From assembly GCA_020160935.1 (NCBI GenBank), contig JAIUPL010000012.1:99954-163953 (forward strand): a stretch of 64,000 nt of DNA, given 5' to 3'. The notes beneath the pieces are model-generated. The model saw nothing but the letters and a program-made list of their open reading frames with translations. It was not told the origin of the DNA and made no database searches. The position numbers and the translations under genes are program-made. Shown in pieces: positions 60,422 to 64,000 of this stretch; position 1 is the first letter of the stretch; each line of letters opens with the position of its first letter. The DNA is from Bacteroidota bacterium (GTDB taxonomy: Bacteria > Bacteroidota > Bacteroidia > Chitinophagales > Saprospiraceae).

Positions 60422-63076
60422 TTAAAACTCCATTCCCTCCATCTCCACCCTGTTATTTTTTCTACGAAACAACGAGACATCGAATTTACCAAAGCGGTAA
60501 GAGAAATTGAGCCGGATAAATTGAGGATCGCGGCGGCGCCAGGAGTTTTGTATAAAGTAAGCCGACTCGGTGTAAGAGCCTGATTTTCTGGAATGCAAGA
60601 TGTCTTGCATACTCAGTGTGATACTTGCGGTGCGTTTCCACAAATCTTTGCGGACAGACACATCGACAAACCAAACCGGGATGGAATAACCTTGTGCGGT
60701 ACTGGAAGGGGCGCCTCCCCAGCCACCGCCGCCACCAAAACGGCCGCCACCGCCGCCGTCGATGGCAAAAGCAGTGCGACTTTGGTAGGAACCATTTACC
60801 TGCACGGTAAAACTTTTCGGGAGTTTAACGCTCAGATTTTCCTTGATAAAATACGTGAATTGTTTGTTTTCCAGTTGCGATTCGATATTGCTCGCGTCTA
60901 CAATCGAATTGTACAGGTTGATATTGGAAGTCAGGTCGATTTTTTTCCAGAACGTATTTTTCAAGGTCATTTCCACTCCATATGCCGTGCTGGAATTGGA
61001 GTTTTGAAACGTGGAAACAATGGTTTCCCGACCCAGAAAATCGTTGTATTCCGAAAACTGGTACCGTGTAATCAGGTCGGTAGCCCGTTTGTAATACACC
61101 GAAACCAGCAGGTTATGGTTTTTATTAAAAATATTCTGGTACGACAATTCCACCGAATTGGTAAACTCGGGTAGCAAGGCGGGGTTGCCACGAGAAAGCA
61201 GCAGCGAGTCGGAAAAATCGGGAAATGGAATCAACTGAAAAAAGTTCGGCCGATTAATACGCCTGCTTACGTTCAGTTGGAGGTTGTCTTCATTGTTCAG
61301 TTTGTAGGTCAGAAAGGCACTGGGAAACAGTTGAAAAGGATATTCGATGCCAAAAGTGGAGTCGGTTTCAAGCAGCAGCCCCTCATAAAACGAACTTTCG
61401 GCACGCAGGCCCACCTGATACCCCCACTGTCGAAACGACTGGCTGAATGTGCCGTATGCTGCATACACCTGATCGGTGTACTCGTATCGGTCGGCAAAAC
61501 CGGGCGTGCGTACGTAGTCCTGCACCTGGTAATCGTATTGGTAACTGGCATTGTTGTTCCGGAAATTTCGAATGGCCGCACGCATGCCGGTTTCTACTTT
61601 CAAACCGTTTTTCAGAGGGCTTACAAAATCCGTTTGAACGGTTACAAACTCATTTCCGCCATCCCCTGCCTGTTTTTGGCGCGTATCGGGCGCCCCGTTG
61701 CCATAAGTAGTATTAAAAATGCCTTCATTGTCGGAACGCACCCGATTGAAATTCACATCGGCGGTCAGTTCTTTTCCTTCTTTTGGAAACAGGTGTTTGA
61801 ACAGCAATTGTGAACCCAGGTTATTGAAATTGCGTGTGTTGTCGGTATTGCGGAGCGATGTACCCCGGCGTACCGTGCTGAGCAGCGTATCGGTCAGGAT
61901 GTTCTGGTCGTCATCGAGATTGAACTGCCCGCGATTGTAGGAGGCTGCCAGTGTCAGGGTATTCCGATTGGTGATAAACCAGTCGATACCGCCACGTCCC
62001 ATCGCAAAAAAACCATTGTTGACGGAGTGTGCGGTTTGGAAAACATTTGTCAGTGGGCTTCCAAACAGGTTATTCCGGTCTGTCTGCCCTTCACCAATAG
62101 AGCGACGCTGGTTGAAATTACCGGAAAGAAAAGAGTTGATTTTGCCTTCCCGCACGTTGATGTCGCCACCCAGATTGACCCGTCCACGCATGTCCACACC
62201 GGCGCGCACACTTCCGTTGTAGCCCACGCGCCTGTCTTTTTTCAATACGATGTTGACAATACCGGCACCACCGCCGGAAGCATCGTATTTGGCAGAAGGA
62301 TTCGTGATAACTTCCACACTTTCAATGGCATCTGCCGGGATCTGGTCCAGTGTGAGCGGTGTGGGTCTGCCATCTACAAACAATTGTGGTGCGGCATTGC
62401 GAAGGGTCAAATTGCCATCCAGATCGACATTCAGCGAAGGCACGTTTTTCAAGGCATCTTCCGCCGAGCCGCCGGCCGCTATGGCGTCTTTATCCACCCG
62501 GTACACTTTTTTGTCGAGCGCCAGCGTAACCTGTGCGGCCTCTCCCTGTATCGTCACTTCTTTTAATAATTGGGAAGAGGCAGCCAGCCGGATATTTCCC
62601 AGGTCTTTGTCGACCATGCCTGCCATAGCGCTAAAGCCGCTGCCTGGGTTGCCGGAGTTGTTGTTTTGCGGCCGATTGCCACCGCCCATCATGCCTTTCA
62701 GGTTGAACGACACTTTCTGTTCAATTATAGCGTATCCCAAGTAATTGATTTTCAGGGTGTATTCACCCAAAACCTGCAAATTCTCCAAACTGAACTCGCC
62801 ATTTTCCTGTGTCAGTTGGCCGGCAACGACTGTTGGTTTCATCGAGCGCGCAGCCGAATCGAAACGCATCGCCGTGAGTTGTACCGACGCATAACCAATG
62901 CCTTTGCCCGTGGCTTCGTCTACCACTTTTCCATAAAATCGACCCACATTGGCCTGTGCTGCATTGAATTGCCCTCCACCAGGGAACTGCGCAAAAACGG
63001 GTTGTGCCAGGCACCAAAACAGAAGGAAAAGCAACACGGTCGAAGAGTGTCGGCCGAGGAAGTTCATGTGTTTCAT
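60422..63076 (-). CDS. Outer-membrane beta-barrel receptor with carboxypeptidase-like regulatory domain
   Basis: Protein of 884 residues with a signal peptide ending near residue 29 (QPVFAQ). A CarboxypepD_reg-like domain (about 45-130; VGRFYGKVVDEATGKGIGYASV) is followed by a TonB-receptor-like plug (about 190-290; ITNPSAKYDASGGGAGIVNI) and a beta-barrel of the OMP_b-brl_3 type to the C-terminus. The substrate is unknown; no TonB or SusD gene is next to it. The region before the start codon carries palindrome copy 3. Confidence 0.88.
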   Translation of the reverse strand: MKHMNFLGRHSSTVLLFLLFWCLAQPVFAQFPGGGQFNAAQANVGRFYGKVVDEATGKGIGYASVQLTAMRFDSAARSMKPTVVAGQLTQENGEFSLENLQVLGEYTLKINYLGYAIIEQKVSFNLKGMMGGGNRPQNNNSGNPGSGFSAMAGMVDKDLGNIRLAASSQLLKEVTIQGEAAQVTLALDKKVYRVDKDAIAAGGSAEDALKNVPSLNVDLDGNLTLRNAAPQLFVDGRPTPLTLDQIPADAIESVEVITNPSAKYDASGGGAGIVNIVLKKDRRVGYNGSVRAGVDMRGRVNLGGDINVREGKINSFLSGNFNQRRSIGEGQTDRNNLFGSPLTNVFQTAHSVNNGFFAMGRGGIDWFITNRNTLTLAASYNRGQFNLDDDQNILTDTLLSTVRRGTSLRNTDNTRNFNNLGSQLLFKHLFPKEGKELTADVNFNRVRSDNEGIFNTTYGNGAPDTRQKQAGDGGNEFVTVQTDFVSPLKNGLKVETGMRAAIRNFRNNNASYQYDYQVQDYVRTPGFADRYEYTDQVYAAYGTFSQSFRQWGYQVGLRAESSFYEGLLLETDSTFGIEYPFQLFPSAFLTYKLNNEDNLQLNVSRRINRPNFFQLIPFPDFSDSLLLSRGNPALLPEFTNSVELSYQNIFNKNHNLLVSVYYKRATDLITRYQFSEYNDFLGRETIVSTFQNSNSSTAYGVEMTLKNTFWKKIDLTSNINLYNSIVDASNIESQLENKQFTYFIKENLSVKLPKSFTVQVNGSYQSRTAFAIDGGGGGRFGGGGGWGGAPSSTAQGYSIPVWFVDVSVRKDLWKRTASITLSMQDILHSRKSGSYTESAYFIQNSWRRRDPQFIRLNFSYRFGKFDVSLFRRKNNRVEMEGMEF

Positions 63077-63091
63077 ATTGTAACTTTAATT

Positions 63092-63227
63092 AGTCCTGAG
63101 TCCACAGTCCTAAGCCCTAAGTCCGTAGCGTTGACCGCGTACTTTTTGATCTCAGTTTGAATGGAAGCCTAAAAATATGCGGTCAACTCTACGGACTGTG
63201 GACTTAGGACTGTGGACTTAGGACTTA
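63092..63227. repeat. Long palindrome of GTCCTGAGTCC words (family B, copy 3)
   Basis: A divergent copy in which the outer arms read AGTCCACAGTCCTAAG and the inner part GTCCGTAGCGTTGACCGC pairs with GCGGTCAACTCTACGGAC. It lies between the receptor start and the thioesterase stop. Confidence 0.82.
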
Positions 63228-63231
63228 AAAA

Positions 63232-63768
63232 TCATTCCAGATCAGCAAAAAACTTGCGCACTTCCGTAGCATCCTTCGGTTTGATGCGACCGGAAAGAAT
63301 CAGCCGCAGTTCGCGGCGGCGGGCGGCGCCTTCATACAATTGTTGTTCTTCGCTCGACAATGGTATCACAGGCGGTACGGAAATAGGGTTTTTCTTTTTG
63401 TCGTCGAGGGCCACAAATGAAAAATAGGCATGGTTGCAACGCCGCGGTTGCTGGCCTTTCATATTGCTGGCGAAAACCTCAACATACACTTCCACCGAGG
63501 TATTGAATGCGCGGGTTACATTGGCTTCCAGGGTAATTACATCGCCGAGAAAGATCGGATTTTGGAAGGAAATATGGTCGACTGCGGCTGTCACCACATG
63601 CGCTTCGCAGTGTTTGCCGGCACAGATTGCGCTGACAATATCCATCCAGCGCATGAGGTATCCTCCCATCAGGTTGCCCATCGGGTTGGTGTCGTTGGGC
63701 ATGATCAGTTCGGTCATGACCGTACGGCTTTCGGATACTTTTTTGGGCGTGAGGGCTTGTTTTGGCAT
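63232..63768 (-). CDS. Acyl-CoA thioesterase (hotdog fold)
   Basis: Protein of 178 residues of the YciA/BFIT hotdog family, which hydrolyses acyl-CoA. The helix motif MPNDTNPMGNLMGGYLMRWMD with the conserved Asn-x-x-Gly and Asp is clear, followed by VDHISFQNPIFLGDV. The tandem array at 63779-63988 lies upstream of the start. Confidence 0.9.
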   Translation of the reverse strand: MPKQALTPKKVSESRTVMTELIMPNDTNPMGNLMGGYLMRWMDIVSAICAGKHCEAHVVTAAVDHISFQNPIFLGDVITLEANVTRAFNTSVEVYVEVFASNMKGQQPRRCNHAYFSFVALDDKKKNPISVPPVIPLSSEEQQLYEGAARRRELRLILSGRIKPKDATEVRKFFADLE

Positions 63769-63778
63769 GATATGAGTG

Positions 63779-63988
63779 TGGGAGGGGATGATAGGTTGAG
63801 GAGATGAGGGGTTGAGAGGTTGAGGGGTTGAGGGGGTTGAGGGGTTGAGGAGATGAGGGGTTGAGAGGTTGAGGGGTTGAGAGGTTGAGGGGTTGAGGAG
63901 ATGAGGGGTTGAGAGGTTGAGGGGTTGAGAGGTTGAGGGGTTGAGAGGTTGAGAGGTTGAGGAGATGAGGGGATGAGGGGCGCACTAA
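63779..63988. repeat. Tandem GGTTGAGGGGTTGAGA array
   Basis: About 200 bases composed of GTTGAG, GGGTTGAGA and GAGATGAGG units with no spacers. It is close in wording to 10411-10586 but has only one strand orientation. It continues to near the end of the window. Confidence 0.85.
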
Positions 63989-64000
63989 ATGCTCAACCCA

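Noticed and set aside
63779..63988. CRISPR array
   Set aside because: Units are about 8 to 16 bases with no unique spacers, and no cas gene is present.

Overview
The window comes from a member of the Bacteroidota, most likely a Saprospiria relative (Saprospiraceae, Haliscomenobacter or Lewinella type). The evidence is a set of secreted proteins with type IX secretion (T9SS) C-terminal sorting domains, SprB and PPC-type adhesion modules, a DUF1800/DUF1501 pair, an infC-rpmI-rplT operon, and promoters that fit the Bacteroidota -7 consensus TAnnTTTG. No rRNA, tRNA, CRISPR array or insertion sequence was seen.

Layout. 0-9 kb: a secreted subtilase, a SWIM zinc-finger protein, a SixA-like phosphatase, a DUF4296 lipoprotein and a large adhesin-like T9SS protein. 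9-12 kb: DUF1800 and DUF1501 genes. 12.3-21.3 kb: two adjacent giant genes (1684 and 1300 residues) of unknown function. 21.3-27.5 kb: a diversity-generating retroelement (DGR) island. 27.6-32.6 kb: priA, a GxxExxY protein, infC-rpmI-rplT. 32.8-36 kb: two T9SS cargo proteins. 36.3-41.2 kb: a probable D-amino-acid/D-glutamate salvage operon (beta-lactamase-fold plus D-aminoacylase fusion, DgcN-like, DgcA-like). 41-47 kb: hydrolases, MTA/SAH nucleosidase, a DUF1801 protein and a CAP-domain protein. 47.5-51.4 kb: tandem DUF4331 genes. 51.5-64 kb: an acetyltransferase, a transglutaminase-like protein, murI, an SGNH hydrolase, a YdjM-type membrane protein, a quinone-reductase-like enzyme, a SulP transporter, an NYN/cold-shock protein, an outer-membrane beta-barrel receptor and a thioesterase.

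The central discovery is the DGR. It has a reverse transcriptase with the DGR-specific SQ motif and YVDD, an Avd-like helical-bundle protein, an adenine-rich template repeat (TR), and a variable repeat (VR) at the 3' end of a target gene. The target joins a signal peptide, an M48-like zinc-protease domain, thrombospondin type 3 repeats and a formylglycine-generating-enzyme-like domain. TR and VR differ by 16 substitutions, every one at a TR adenine, plus an 8-base deletion that shifts the VR out of frame. A second M48-like protein with a near-identical promoter core, and a membrane protein ending in an EAD-like helical domain, sit beside the retroelement. The island is bracketed by two near-identical long palindromes.

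A second theme is the intergenic DNA. Almost every spacer longer than about 100 bases holds a long palindrome or tandem array built from short word-like units, in at least seven sequence families. Some arms run into genes and encode the last residues of proteins.
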